Positions 1-6,541 of a DNA stretch of 58,803 bases are shown in pieces. A program made the translations under genes and the position numbers. The stretch is from the IMG/VR virus record IMGVR_UViG_3300003690_000017, positions 1 through 58,803 of that record. One strand, 5' to 3'. The notes below the pieces were generated by a model, which had not been told where the DNA came from, did not search any database, and was given only the letters and a program-made list of their open reading frames with translations. The first letter of the stretch is position 1; each line of letters begins with the position of its first letter. This DNA comes from a virus.

Positions 1-776
1 GGAGGCTCCAAGGGGGTGTGGGACCGTCCCTATTACCATAAGTTCTTGGCCCCAGTCCGAATTTGCGTACCAATTTCAAATTATTCGATTTCGGGGCAAC
101 AAGCCGGTCACTCCCTGAAATTTTCGCACCAAATTTCCGTATATCCGGTTGACATAACTACGCGACCGAAGCGACGGAAGGACTCCTTGCTGACACAATT
201 AGTGGCCCAAAAGGTCGCAGATCACCGCCCTCCGTCCCTGTGGCGGGACAAAAGTAGAGTCAAGATTTGGTTGACAGGCTCCCGTGCTGACATCGTGTCA
301 GCGCACTGACACAACTTGTTGTAGGGCATACGACCTACACGATATTTACGACCTTTGGTGTCGTTTTGACCGCACAAGCCAAAACGCTCTGCATCGTGGT
401 GGGTCCCGGGGCACCCCTCGCTATTTAAGCGCGGCGACGGGCGTCCGAAGGACGTTCGCACGACGCCGTGCGCTCATTTGCAATCATTTGACAACAACAT
501 TAAAATTCAGGCTCGTTTGCGGGAGGGGAGGTAGGAGGGCGGAAAGGTTGACGAAAAACAGACCCGCCGCTGCACAAAACTCCTTCGGATGCTGGCGGCG
601 GGGGAGGGAAGGGGAGCGGAGGCGGGGATCGAACGCGCGCGCGAGGATTTTGCCCTAGTTGCAGCGACGGAACGACGTGGTAGGGTGGCGGCCTATGCAG
701 GGTGGCCCTTCGACCCTTGGGTATATTAGGCGGCACAGGCGGTGCCGAAACCCTGCCCCATGCAAAGGAGTTTGCC
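1..776. promoter_or_regulatory. Non-coding left control region
   Basis: No convincing gene lies here; open frames have poor composition and no ribosome binding site. Three perfect TTGACA hexamers occur on the + strand (149-154, 271-276, 488-493), but none has a clear TATAAT-like box 16-18 nt downstream. Inverted repeats include GCTGACA-TCG-TGTCAGC (286-302) and CGTTTTG/CAAAACG (362-368, 380-386). Two imperfect direct repeats lie at about 61-83 and 120-145. The octamer TGCTGACA occurs at 188 and 285. Together this looks like an early promoter/operator region. If the genome is circular or circularly permuted, it joins the iteron-bearing right end into one non-coding region of about 1.1 kb. Confidence 0.5.
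286..302. promoter_or_regulatory. Perfect 7-bp inverted repeat (possible operator)
   Basis: GCTGACA, a 3-nt TCG spacer, then TGTCAGC. The left arm is part of a TGCTGACA octamer, and a TTGACA hexamer ends ten bases upstream. It is the only place where two copies of the octamer core face each other, so a dimeric protein could bind here. This is inference from symmetry only. Confidence 0.35.
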
Positions 777-1331
777 ATGAGATTTGCCCGCATCGCGCTG
801 AGGGTGCTTGACGTTATCGTGACCGCTTGCTGGGAAGCCGGAAGGGGCTTTGAGGCGAGGCGCTGGACTGCGGGGGCGGTTCTGGCAATCCTATTTGTAG
901 CCCTGCCAGTCACGCTATCTGCTGACCACAAAACGGTGCCCTATTCCGCATGGGTCACCGCGTCGGCATATGGCCCGTGCTGCTACGCCGGGAGCGAGGG
1001 CGCGGGAAGCATTACCTATGATGGGCGCAATTGGCACGGACTCGATCCGTGGGAGTCGAGCATTGCCAGTCCGTACCTGCCACGGGGGACGGGAATTTGC
1101 ATCGCTGTGCCGAGCCTGAATGTCCTGCGCTGCGACCGCCCTGCCGATGCCGACGGCCTGACCCGCTCGCGTCTGACGATCAGCGACCATCTGCCCGCCT
1201 ACCACAATCGCGGCCTTGACCTGTCAGTGGGCTTCCTGCGCGACATAGATTTCTGCGAGGGCGGCCAGACTGACATGGCCTGCGCCCGCTCGTGGGGAGT
1301 TCGCACGGTCAGGCTGTTCGTGTTCGGATGA
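777..1331 (+). CDS. RlpA-like double-psi beta-barrel protein, membrane-anchored
   Basis: 184 aa. The start at 777 is chosen because AAAGGAG sits 8 nt upstream. A hydrophobic segment at about residues 31-48 acts as signal or anchor and is followed by an extracytoplasmic domain. That domain resembles the barwin/RlpA fold: an early VTASAYGP block, the tract ISDHLPAYHNRGLDLS (compare the NDRGP...DLS core of RlpA) and a C-terminal VRTVRLFVFG strand. RlpA-family proteins cleave or bind peptidoglycan. A role in cell-wall entry or lysis is inferred. It has several cysteines and may form disulfides. The canonical RlpA catalytic Asp context is only partly recognisable, so enzymatic activity is uncertain. 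Confidence 0.5.
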   Translation: MRFARIALRVLDVIVTACWEAGRGFEARRWTAGAVLAILFVALPVTLSADHKTVPYSAWVTASAYGPCCYAGSEGAGSITYDGRNWHGLDPWESSIASPYLPRGTGICIAVPSLNVLRCDRPADADGLTRSRLTISDHLPAYHNRGLDLSVGFLRDIDFCEGGQTDMACARSWGVRTVRLFVFG

Positions 1332-1372
1332 GCGACCTCGAACGCGAGCTTAAGGCCGAATTCGCTCTGTGA
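1328..1372 (+). CDS. 14-codon mini-ORF coupled to both neighbours
   Basis: Encodes MSDLERELKAEFAL. Its ATG overlaps the stop of the RlpA-like gene (ATGA), and its stop overlaps the GTG start of the next gene (GTGA). It may be a translational coupler. Alternatively it is the true N-terminus of the downstream protein joined by a frameshift, because its amphipathic helix would run straight into the next protein. Existence as a protein is uncertain. Confidence 0.3.
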   Translation: MSDLERELKAEFAL

Positions 1373-1563
1373 AGAAGAACGGTCTGGCCGAGCTGGGGTC
1401 GGAGTGTTACATCCGGCGGCTGCGGGACATCGAGGGTCTGGCGGACGGCGTGGCGGCGGACCTCTGGCGTGACGTTGGCAAAGTTCACAAATGGCGTGGC
1501 GCGGCGCTCACCATCCGAAATAAAGCCGCAAAGCTGAGAAAGCAGATAGCGACCCCAGAATAG
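1369..1563 (+). CDS. Small basic helical protein, unknown
   Basis: 64 aa from a GTG start that overlaps the TGA of the preceding 14-codon ORF. The sequence is charged and helical with a Lys/Arg-rich C-terminus. There is no signal peptide or membrane segment, and I recognise no family. It lies directly after the RlpA-like gene in an overlapping chain, so it may serve the same wall-related function. A GC-rich imperfect hairpin (about 1583-1620) follows it. Confidence 0.45.
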   Translation: MKKNGLAELGSECYIRRLRDIEGLADGVAADLWRDVGKVHKWRGAALTIRNKAAKLRKQIATPE

Positions 1564-1771
1564 GTAGTCAGACACACCCTCCCCGGGGCGTTCTGCTGCC
1601 CTAGAATGAACCGCCCGGGGCGTCCTTTGATGTAGTGGCGACCCCGGGCACCTTGCTGCCGTTGGCGGGTTATGATGGTCTGGGCCGGGGCTGGACTACT
1701 CAAAATCGCTTTAATCGCGGTGGCGCATAGGTTCTCCCTAAGGTCCCGGCCCACCAACAAGAAGGGGTGCC

Positions 1772-1963
1772 ATGAAACTGAAACGCAGGTCGCTGCTCAA
1801 GCGCCTGATCGTCCTCCTCCCGTTCATGACTGCCGCCACGGCCTGCGGCGAAGCCACGAAGCCGGGACCCAATGTCGAGGGCGATGACCCGAACCACCTG
1901 AAGGACTACTGGCGGCGGAACGATGACGCAAACGCCCTTGCCGCCACGAAATGGTTGAGGTAG
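1772..1963 (+). CDS. Putative small lipoprotein
   Basis: 63 aa; GAAGGGG lies 5 nt upstream of the ATG. The N-terminus is basic (MKLKRRSLLKR), then hydrophobic (LIVLLPFMTAATA), then Cys25, the classical layout of a type II signal peptide, although the lipobox ATAC is not ideal. The mature part is short, polar and charged. Size and topology recall outer-membrane spanin subunits or small superinfection-exclusion lipoproteins, but no embedded inner spanin gene is seen. An isolated gene with more than 200 nt of non-coding DNA on either side. Confidence 0.5.
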   Translation: MKLKRRSLLKRLIVLLPFMTAATACGEATKPGPNVEGDDPNHLKDYWRRNDDANALAATKWLR

Positions 1964-2149
1964 CCGCTCTGCTATGATCTGTCGGCAGTAGCCGTCAGCA
2001 CAGGGCGTCCAAGTTGGTTGATCGCAGTGGCTCTTTCGTACTCCGTTTTGTTACTCCTTTGCGGATGCGTCTAAACGGGCCAATCCAATCTGCGTTCCCA
2101 GCGAGCACGACCGCCTGCTCACCCGGGCGAGTACCGACCCTGTGCTGGC

Positions 2150-2180
2150 CCCGGCCCGAATCTGTGCTTTTCGGGCCGGG
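2150..2180. terminator. Perfect 11-bp hairpin
   Basis: Arms CCCGGCCCGAA (2150-2160) and TTCGGGCCGGG (2170-2180) with a 9-nt loop. It is very stable but has no U-tract on either side. It lies between the putative lipoprotein gene and the zinc-protein gene, so it may be a pause or processing site rather than an intrinsic terminator. The rest of 1964-2212 shows no gene. Confidence 0.45.
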
Positions 2181-2212
2181 CGGCTCTGCTCCATCACTTA
2201 GGAGCGTGTGGT

Positions 2213-2479
2213 ATGAGCGATGACGGCGAAATCCTCGACAACCGGCACTGGGGCTTCCCGCTCATCCGCTCGGACGAGAGGTGCGGGCACTGCGATCACC
2301 CAATCTTCCCGCTGGACCTCCAGCCCGAACCGCCAGAGGAGGCCCCGCCGCCGGGGCAGATATGGTTCCCGACCATGATTCCAGCGGTCTTCGCCGAGCA
2401 CAACCAAACCGGCGAGCAACGGTTCTTCCACGTAGATTGCTTCGCGCTGCTGGAGCGCCTGAGCGAACGCGTCAACTAG
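2213..2479 (+). CDS. Small zinc-binding protein
   Basis: 88 aa, preceded by TTAGGAG. Cys24-x2-Cys27 near the N-terminus and His-x2-Cys (FFHVDC) near the C-terminus could form a single zinc site, with a proline-rich linker between them. No known family is recognised. Similar small C2HC phage proteins are often early host-takeover factors, but that is only an analogy. Confidence 0.55.
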   Translation: MSDDGEILDNRHWGFPLIRSDERCGHCDHPIFPLDLQPEPPEEAPPPGQIWFPTMIPAVFAEHNQTGEQRFFHVDCFALLERLSERVN

Positions 2480-2483
2480 CCAT

Positions 2484-2512
2484 TTGACAGGCCCCGAATA
2501 AGGGCCTACCGT
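2484..2512 (+). promoter_or_regulatory. Putative promoter with internal hairpin
   Basis: TTGACA (2484-2489) followed after 17 nt by TACCGT (2507-2512), a poor -10. The spacer contains a 6-bp inverted repeat AGGCCC/GGGCCT that fills the whole distance, so a repressor or an RNA hairpin could act here. It stands 31 nt before the next start codon. Confidence 0.45.
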
Positions 2513-2543
2513 CTCGATCTGAAAACCTTAGGAGGTCCAATAA

Positions 2544-2819
2544 ATGAACCTGAACTACCACCGACGCAAAACCTACGAGGATGGCCTCTCGAACGCGTGG
2601 GTGAACCCCGACTGGGTGCGTGGCCTTCCGCCTTACCGGGGTCACTGGCGCGTCCCGCAGCAGGTAGTGTGGCGCTACAGCGAAGGCAACCGGCACCTGC
2701 TGCCGTGGTGGTGGCGGCCGGTGGCGGCGATGGTCGGACTCGGTGTGCTGGCCTTCGTGGTGCTCGCGGGCATGGTGCTGACAATCGGGTGGATGATATC
2801 GAACGCAGGAGGTGCCTGA
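2544..2819 (+). CDS. Single-pass membrane protein
   Basis: 91 aa, with AGGAGGT ideally spaced upstream. A Tyr/Arg/Trp-rich cytoplasmic part of about 60 residues ends in PWWWRP and is followed by a C-terminal transmembrane helix (about residues 62-86). Its stop overlaps the start of the next membrane protein gene. The pairing of a one-helix and a two-helix membrane protein suggests a holin/antiholin-like or membrane-remodelling pair, but no family is recognised. Confidence 0.5.
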   Translation: MNLNYHRRKTYEDGLSNAWVNPDWVRGLPPYRGHWRVPQQVVWRYSEGNRHLLPWWWRPVAAMVGLGVLAFVVLAGMVLTIGWMISNAGGA

Positions 2820-3196
2820 TGGAAGGATTCGTAGACCAGATCGCACAAATTCTGGACATGCTCGGGGAACGCCTGAGCGAGCCAGCCGAGGCGGCTTTCA
2901 CCATCATGGTGCAGCAGCAGGTATTCAACGGCTACCGGCTGTTGGCGCTGGCGATCGTCTTCGGAATTATCAGCCTTGGGGTCATCACATGGGGGGTCGT
3001 CTTTGGGGTGAGGCGCAGCCGTAATCCACGCGAGACGGATCGGGCGGCAGAGGTGGCCGCCTTTTTCCTCACCGGAACCACCGTCGGGCTACTGCTGATG
3101 GCGGGTGCGAGCGTCATCGGGGTCGCGGCCGCAGCCCACTTTGCCAATCCCGCCTACTACGTGATTCAAGACCTGCTGCGGGCGATCCCCGGATGA
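2819..3196 (+). CDS. Two-pass membrane protein, holin-like
   Basis: 125 aa. The start at 2819 overlaps the upstream stop (TGATG) and has GGAGG upstream. Two hydrophobic helices (about residues 42-65 and 82-108) flank a positively charged loop (RRSRNPRE). The N-terminal 30 residues are acidic and helical. Length and topology fit class II holins, but the main lysis genes are about 40 kb away, so an early membrane function is equally possible. Confidence 0.45.
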   Translation: MEGFVDQIAQILDMLGERLSEPAEAAFTIMVQQQVFNGYRLLALAIVFGIISLGVITWGVVFGVRRSRNPRETDRAAEVAAFFLTGTTVGLLLMAGASVIGVAAAAHFANPAYYVIQDLLRAIPG

Positions 3197-3423
3197 GCGA
3201 AGGTGGACACACGAAACGCTGGGCACGATGCGAGGCCGTTATGTCGATCCTGAAAACTGCGCGACCGTATGGCCTCACAGCCGCGCAGATTGCCGCCCGC
3301 AACGGCGGCAGCAAGGCGGTCATACAGCGGGCACTGACCGACCTGAGCAAGGAGGGCCGCGTGTGGAAGCTGGTGGGTGAGAAGCGCGACGGGGGCGAGC
3401 TTTGGGCGGCGAACGATGCCTGA
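3193..3423 (+). CDS. Winged-helix DNA-binding protein 1
   Basis: 76 aa; the start overlaps the previous stop (ATGA). The centre shows a helix-turn-helix (LTAAQIAARNGGSKAVIQRA) followed by LTDLSKEGRVWKLV, the recognition-helix and wing pattern of small winged-helix regulators. A role in regulating early transcription is inferred. It is immediately followed by a second winged-helix gene with a similar plan, so the two may be diverged duplicates or act together. Confidence 0.6.
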   Translation: MSEGGHTKRWARCEAVMSILKTARPYGLTAAQIAARNGGSKAVIQRALTDLSKEGRVWKLVGEKRDGGELWAANDA

Positions 3424-3745
3424 GCAAGGCCGACAGCGCGCCGCTCGGGATACCAGCCAAGAGGCATACCTGCAACGCGAGATACGCGGCTTGAACGCGA
3501 AGGACCGTGAGCGCGTGTACGAACTCGTGCTACGGGCCGAACAGAACGATCCGCCCGGCATAACCGCCGATCAGATCGAAGCGGTCCTCGGGGGCAAGGG
3601 ACACCAGCGTCTCACAGAATTAGAAGCAGCGGGACGTATCGTGCGCTCAGAGGAGCGCCGTAAGACGCGACTGGGCGGGATGGCAGCTGTTTACCGTGCA
3701 GACAGCGCCCAGTCCGAGCGATTAGTGCAGCCAGAATTATGGTAA
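3416..3745 (+). CDS. Winged-helix DNA-binding protein 2
   Basis: 109 aa from the ATG at 3416, which overlaps the end of the previous gene by 8 nt. A basic helical N-terminus (about 45 residues) leads to a winged-helix core with ITADQIEAVLGGKGHQRLTE as the HTH, LEAAGRIVRSEERR as recognition/wing, and a short hydrophobic end. It resembles the preceding protein in the HTH plus LxxxGR pattern. Likely a transcription regulator; target unknown. Confidence 0.55.
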   Translation: MPEQGRQRAARDTSQEAYLQREIRGLNAKDRERVYELVLRAEQNDPPGITADQIEAVLGGKGHQRLTELEAAGRIVRSEERRKTRLGGMAAVYRADSAQSERLVQPELW

Positions 3746-3777
3746 CAATCAACCAACCGCAGCCAAAGGAGGCCGCC

Positions 3778-4119
3778 ATGGTTAAATCGAATGATAGAAA
3801 GCAGGGAAGCCCTGCGGGGGCGAACCCGTTCAAGAAGGAGGGCGTGCTTCAGGGAGAAGGCCCGCAAGCAACAGGCGTAGAGGCGGCCCTACCGGGGGGC
3901 ATCCCTGATCGCGGCAACTTTGTGCCCAATTACAGCGACCTCGGGAGGATGCTGGCAGTAGGGCCACCGAAGTCGCGCGACCGCCTTCACGCCATCGAGA
4001 ACGCGCTCGAAGTAATGGAGCGCGAAATGGGCACGATTGTGGACGACAGCGGCCAAGACTGGCCCCTGCTTTCCGACATCGTGCGTTGGCGAGAGACGCT
4101 GAACAGCCTGCTTAGATAG
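3778..4119 (+). CDS. Hypothetical protein, last of the left gene block
   Basis: 113 aa. The ATG at 3778 is chosen over an in-frame ATG at 3739 because AAAGGAGG lies 7 nt upstream. The first 60 residues are polar, Gly/Pro-rich and probably disordered. The remainder is helical (SRDRLHAIENALEVMEREM, then WRETLNSLLR). No family is recognised. A strong intrinsic terminator follows immediately. Confidence 0.55.
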   Translation: MVKSNDRKQGSPAGANPFKKEGVLQGEGPQATGVEAALPGGIPDRGNFVPNYSDLGRMLAVGPPKSRDRLHAIENALEVMEREMGTIVDDSGQDWPLLSDIVRWRETLNSLLR

Positions 4120-4134
4120 CCCTCAACTGAGGGA

Positions 4135-4173
4135 GGCTCCGGGTATTTCGGGATGCCCGGGGCCTTCTTTTTG
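4135..4173 (+). terminator. Rho-independent terminator
   Basis: A 12-bp stem with two G-U pairs (4135-4146 with 4153-4164), a 6-nt loop, then TTCTTTTTG. This is the best intrinsic terminator in the window and closes the left rightward gene block. Confidence 0.85.
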
Positions 4174-4188
4174 TACTGGCTGAAATTT

Positions 4189-4209
4189 CACCCCTACGAA
4201 GTAGGGGTG
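4189..4209. terminator. Perfect 9-bp hairpin, convergent with previous terminator
   Basis: CACCCCTAC/GTAGGGGTG around a GAA loop. It lies downstream of the leftward gene 4330-4644. On the minus strand it is followed by GAAATTTC, a weak U-tract, so it probably terminates that gene. A TGCTGACA octamer starts 4 nt to its right (4213). Confidence 0.55.
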
Positions 4210-4329
4210 CGGTGCTGACACAACTATCGGGCGTCAGGCAGCAGCATTTGGGAGCGCAGGCGTTTCACCGAGCGCTTACGCAGCAGCCCCAAATCAGGGG
4301 CCTCGTCCCCTCCCTCAACGCCGGGCCAG

Positions 4330-4644
4330 CTATACGGGTCGGGCGTTTTGGGCGGCTTCCTCGGGGCTGAGTGGCTTGGTCGCCACGGCGCGCATAAGCA
4401 TGTCCACTGTGATCTCGCCATCGTCCAAGTCCTCCAGTAGTTCATCCGGTTCCTCGACCTCCTCCACGATCGGCGTGATGTACGGCCCCAGTTGCGGGTT
4501 GAAGCCGATTTTCCCCAGCACACGCCCGTCTTCGTGGCGTAGCTCGAATTCCTCGTGGTTGTTGAGGATCAGGACAGGGATGACGGTGACACGGCCGAGG
4601 ATGTCCTTCAGTGGACTGCCAACGGACGCCTTGGGCGTGGGCAT
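4330..4644 (-). CDS. Lone antisense gene, acidic protein of unknown function
   Basis: 104 aa. The start at 4644 is preferred over a longer frame because AAGGAG lies upstream. The first half is beta-rich (VTVIPVLILNN...FELRHEDGRVLGKI); the C-terminal half is very acidic (about ten Glu/Asp in PIVEEVEEPDELLEDLDDGE). It is the only leftward gene between 1 and 33.5 kb and is bracketed by its own terminator and a leader hairpin, as a separately controlled 'moron' would be. A DNA-mimic or anti-host role is possible from the acidic tail but unproven. Confidence 0.6.
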   Translation of the reverse strand: MPTPKASVGSPLKDILGRVTVIPVLILNNHEEFELRHEDGRVLGKIGFNPQLGPYITPIVEEVEEPDELLEDLDDGEITVDMLMRAVATKPLSPEEAAQNARPV

Positions 4645-4667
4645 AAGGCTGCGCTCCTTTTTGATTG

Positions 4668-4706
4668 AAGGGGGCACCAGCAGTTCAGGTCCGCCGATGC
4701 CCCCTT
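4668..4706 (-). promoter_or_regulatory. Leader hairpin of the antisense gene
   Basis: Perfect 9-bp arms AAGGGGGCA (4668-4676) and TGCCCCCTT (4698-4706) with a 21-nt loop. On the minus strand it lies about 24 nt before the start codon and just upstream of the ribosome binding site, so it could control translation or bind a regulator in this divergent intergenic region. No clear promoter boxes are visible. Confidence 0.4.
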
Positions 4707-4743
4707 GGGCTTTCCGTTCACTTAGGAGGTCACTAAAAGCCGT

Positions 4744-5619
4744 TTGCGAGTATACCAAGAACTCTGTACCGTGAGCAGTGACATATCCATGCCGTATACC
4801 GGAATCAAGCCAAGCCGCCTTATGTCTACCACCCCGCCGTCAGCGGTCGCCAAATACGCGGGCGCGAACCGCTTTCTCTGCTACGAGGTTCACCTACTTT
4901 TCACCGATAAGCTCTGCGGTGGAACGCCGTTCGTGCCGCCGGTCATTGCCCGCTGGATCAGCCAGAACATCCAGCGCGACGAAGTCATCGCGGACTACGA
5001 GCCAGCGCAATTGGAAGCGATGGGCTACCCCCATGGTGCTGCCATGCCGACGCCCGAGGAGTTGGAATTCTGGTCCAAGCACAAGAATGTGTACGGGTTC
5101 CCATGGGACGACCAGAACGGCTATTACTTCGAGGCCCGCAAAATTCTAGCCGGGTTCAAGGAGTGGGCGCGTGTCACCGCCACTGGGGCGAAGGCGCGAC
5201 CCCTCACAATCAGTCGCCGCCTGAAGGGCAACCTATTCGTCCTACCAGAGCGGATGCCGCTGGAGAATGCCGACGGCAAGCGCGTACCGCACATGTGGGA
5301 GCGCGCGTTCCAACTCGTGACGCCGCAGGGGCCACGGGAGATCACGCGACGCACGCAGTATTTCAGTCGCCCGTACCTGCGGTTCATCTTGCTACTCACG
5401 AGAAAAGTGGAGGACGTGAAGACGCCAGCGCTCCAGCAGATGGCGGCGGTGGGCGAACTCAGCGGCCTTGGTGCCGACCGAGGAATTGGGGCCGGTCGGT
5501 TCGTCGTTACGCGCTGGCAGTTGTGCGATCCATTCCGCACCGAACCCATCCTCGACCCGATTCGTGCGGCGACGGAGATCATTGATCCGGCGTTGACGCC
5601 TCCCGAGTGGCTGAGATAG
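4744..5619 (+). CDS. Hypothetical protein upstream of terminase
   Basis: Up to 291 aa. The start is uncertain: a TTG at 4744 stands 14 nt after AGGAGG (longer than ideal), while ATGs at 4789 and 4822 lack a ribosome binding site. The protein is globular with aromatic-rich segments (YEVHLLFTDKLCGG, GFPWDDQNGYYFEARKIL) and a second half rich in Arg and hydrophobic strands (RPYLRFILLLTRK). I recognise no family. It opens the packaging gene block. Confidence 0.55.
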   Translation: MRVYQELCTVSSDISMPYTGIKPSRLMSTTPPSAVAKYAGANRFLCYEVHLLFTDKLCGGTPFVPPVIARWISQNIQRDEVIADYEPAQLEAMGYPHGAAMPTPEELEFWSKHKNVYGFPWDDQNGYYFEARKILAGFKEWARVTATGAKARPLTISRRLKGNLFVLPERMPLENADGKRVPHMWERAFQLVTPQGPREITRRTQYFSRPYLRFILLLTRKVEDVKTPALQQMAAVGELSGLGADRGIGAGRFVVTRWQLCDPFRTEPILDPIRAATEIIDPALTPPEWLR

Positions 5620-5661
5620 CCTGTAGGTACGCCGCCGAGATCACATAGGAGAATGCACTTC

Positions 5662-5856
5662 ATGGACGTGAAGCTGAATTCTGCACGGGCCGTCAGCAGC
5701 GGCAACGCCTTCCGGCGCAACGAGCGTCAGGTGGCCGATCCGTGGGCCGGTCCCGCGCACAAGCAGAGTGCGACCGAAGGCGTACACGGCTTCGAGCGCC
5801 CCACTGGGAGCGTTCCGGGTAGTTCCAAAGAGTCCGGTGGCTTCAGCAAGAGCTAA
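5662..5856 (+). CDS. Small Ser/Gly-rich protein
   Basis: 64 aa from the ATG at 5662 (AGGAG 10 nt upstream; an ATG at 5653 is too close to it). It is polar, low in hydrophobics and likely disordered (ATEGVHGFERPTGSVPGSSK). No family is recognised. It overlaps the start of the putative small terminase gene in another frame. Confidence 0.5.
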   Translation: MDVKLNSARAVSSGNAFRRNERQVADPWAGPAHKQSATEGVHGFERPTGSVPGSSKESGGFSKS

Positions 5857-6541
5857 GGGCCGCCCAAGGGATTTTCTTCAAAAGCTATCCAATAATCCCA
5901 AGCGCCTTACCGTCCTCGTCGCGCGGTCCATGGGGGCATCGTGGCGGGAGGCGGGCGAGGCGGCTGGGATTACCGAAAGTTCGGCGCGAAAGTATGAGGA
6001 TGCCGAATGGCACTGGGCCATTGCGCAGATTCAAGACAAGCTCATGGAGGGGGCCAATGCCGTCCTCGTCCAAGGGGCGCGAGCAGGCGTCAAGAAGGCG
6101 TGGCGCATCGCCCTCGGCTACGACCGCGCAAGCGCACCGCAGGTGTCCATGCTCAAGGACCTGCTGGAGCGGATTGGCGTGGGAACACGGAGGCACGAAG
6201 AGGCCACGAAGCACCTCCATGTCCACGGGCACGGCACGCTCGATGAAATCACGCAGGCATTCAACCCGTTCAGGGATGCGGTAGAAAATGGGGACATCCT
6301 CTCCCTCGAAGCGCTCCGCAAAGTCGAACTCCCAGTCAAGCATGAGCCTCGCGTCGATTCAGACGATGAAGGTGGAGGCGGCGATGGCGCTGGCGAGGAA
6401 GCGGTTCGCAGCGTTCTGCGAGACGACGCTAGAGACAGAGGACGGGCAGCCCATGAGGCCCGACAGGCATCACCGGGTCTGGACGGACAAACTTCAGGAG
6501 GCGGTGGAGCGGAAGGAAGCGGGGGTCCCGGGGCAGTCTAG
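5837..6541 (+). CDS. terS: Putative terminase small subunit
   Basis: About 234 aa if the GTG at 5837 (AAAGAG upstream) is the start; a GTG at 5768 is also possible. The basic N-terminus is followed by a helix-turn-helix (SMGASWREAGEAAGITESSA), then long helices (YEDAEWHWAIAQIQDKLMEG) fitting an oligomerisation region, as in small terminases that recognise viral DNA. Position directly before the large terminase supports the call. Oddity: the last roughly 50 codons, a Gly/Asp/Arg-rich low-complexity tail, lie entirely within the large-subunit gene in another frame. Confidence 0.6.
   Translation: MASARAKGRPRDFLQKLSNNPKRLTVLVARSMGASWREAGEAAGITESSARKYEDAEWHWAIAQIQDKLMEGANAVLVQGARAGVKKAWRIALGYDRASAPQVSMLKDLLERIGVGTRRHEEATKHLHVHGHGTLDEITQAFNPFRDAVENGDILSLEALRKVELPVKHEPRVDSDDEGGGGDGAGEEAVRSVLRDDARDRGRAAHEARQASPGLDGQTSGGGGAEGSGGPGAV

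Noticed and set aside
16-309. 97-codon open frame at the left end
   Set aside because: No ribosome binding site, unusual composition, and it overlaps TTGACA boxes and inverted repeats of the control region.
284-658. 124-codon open frame with many Arg and Cys
   Set aside because: Low-complexity purine-rich DNA gives a long frame by chance; no start signal and no recognisable domain.
2014-2223. 69-codon frame before the zinc protein gene
   Set aside because: Contains the perfect 11-bp hairpin and lacks a ribosome binding site; regarded as intergenic.
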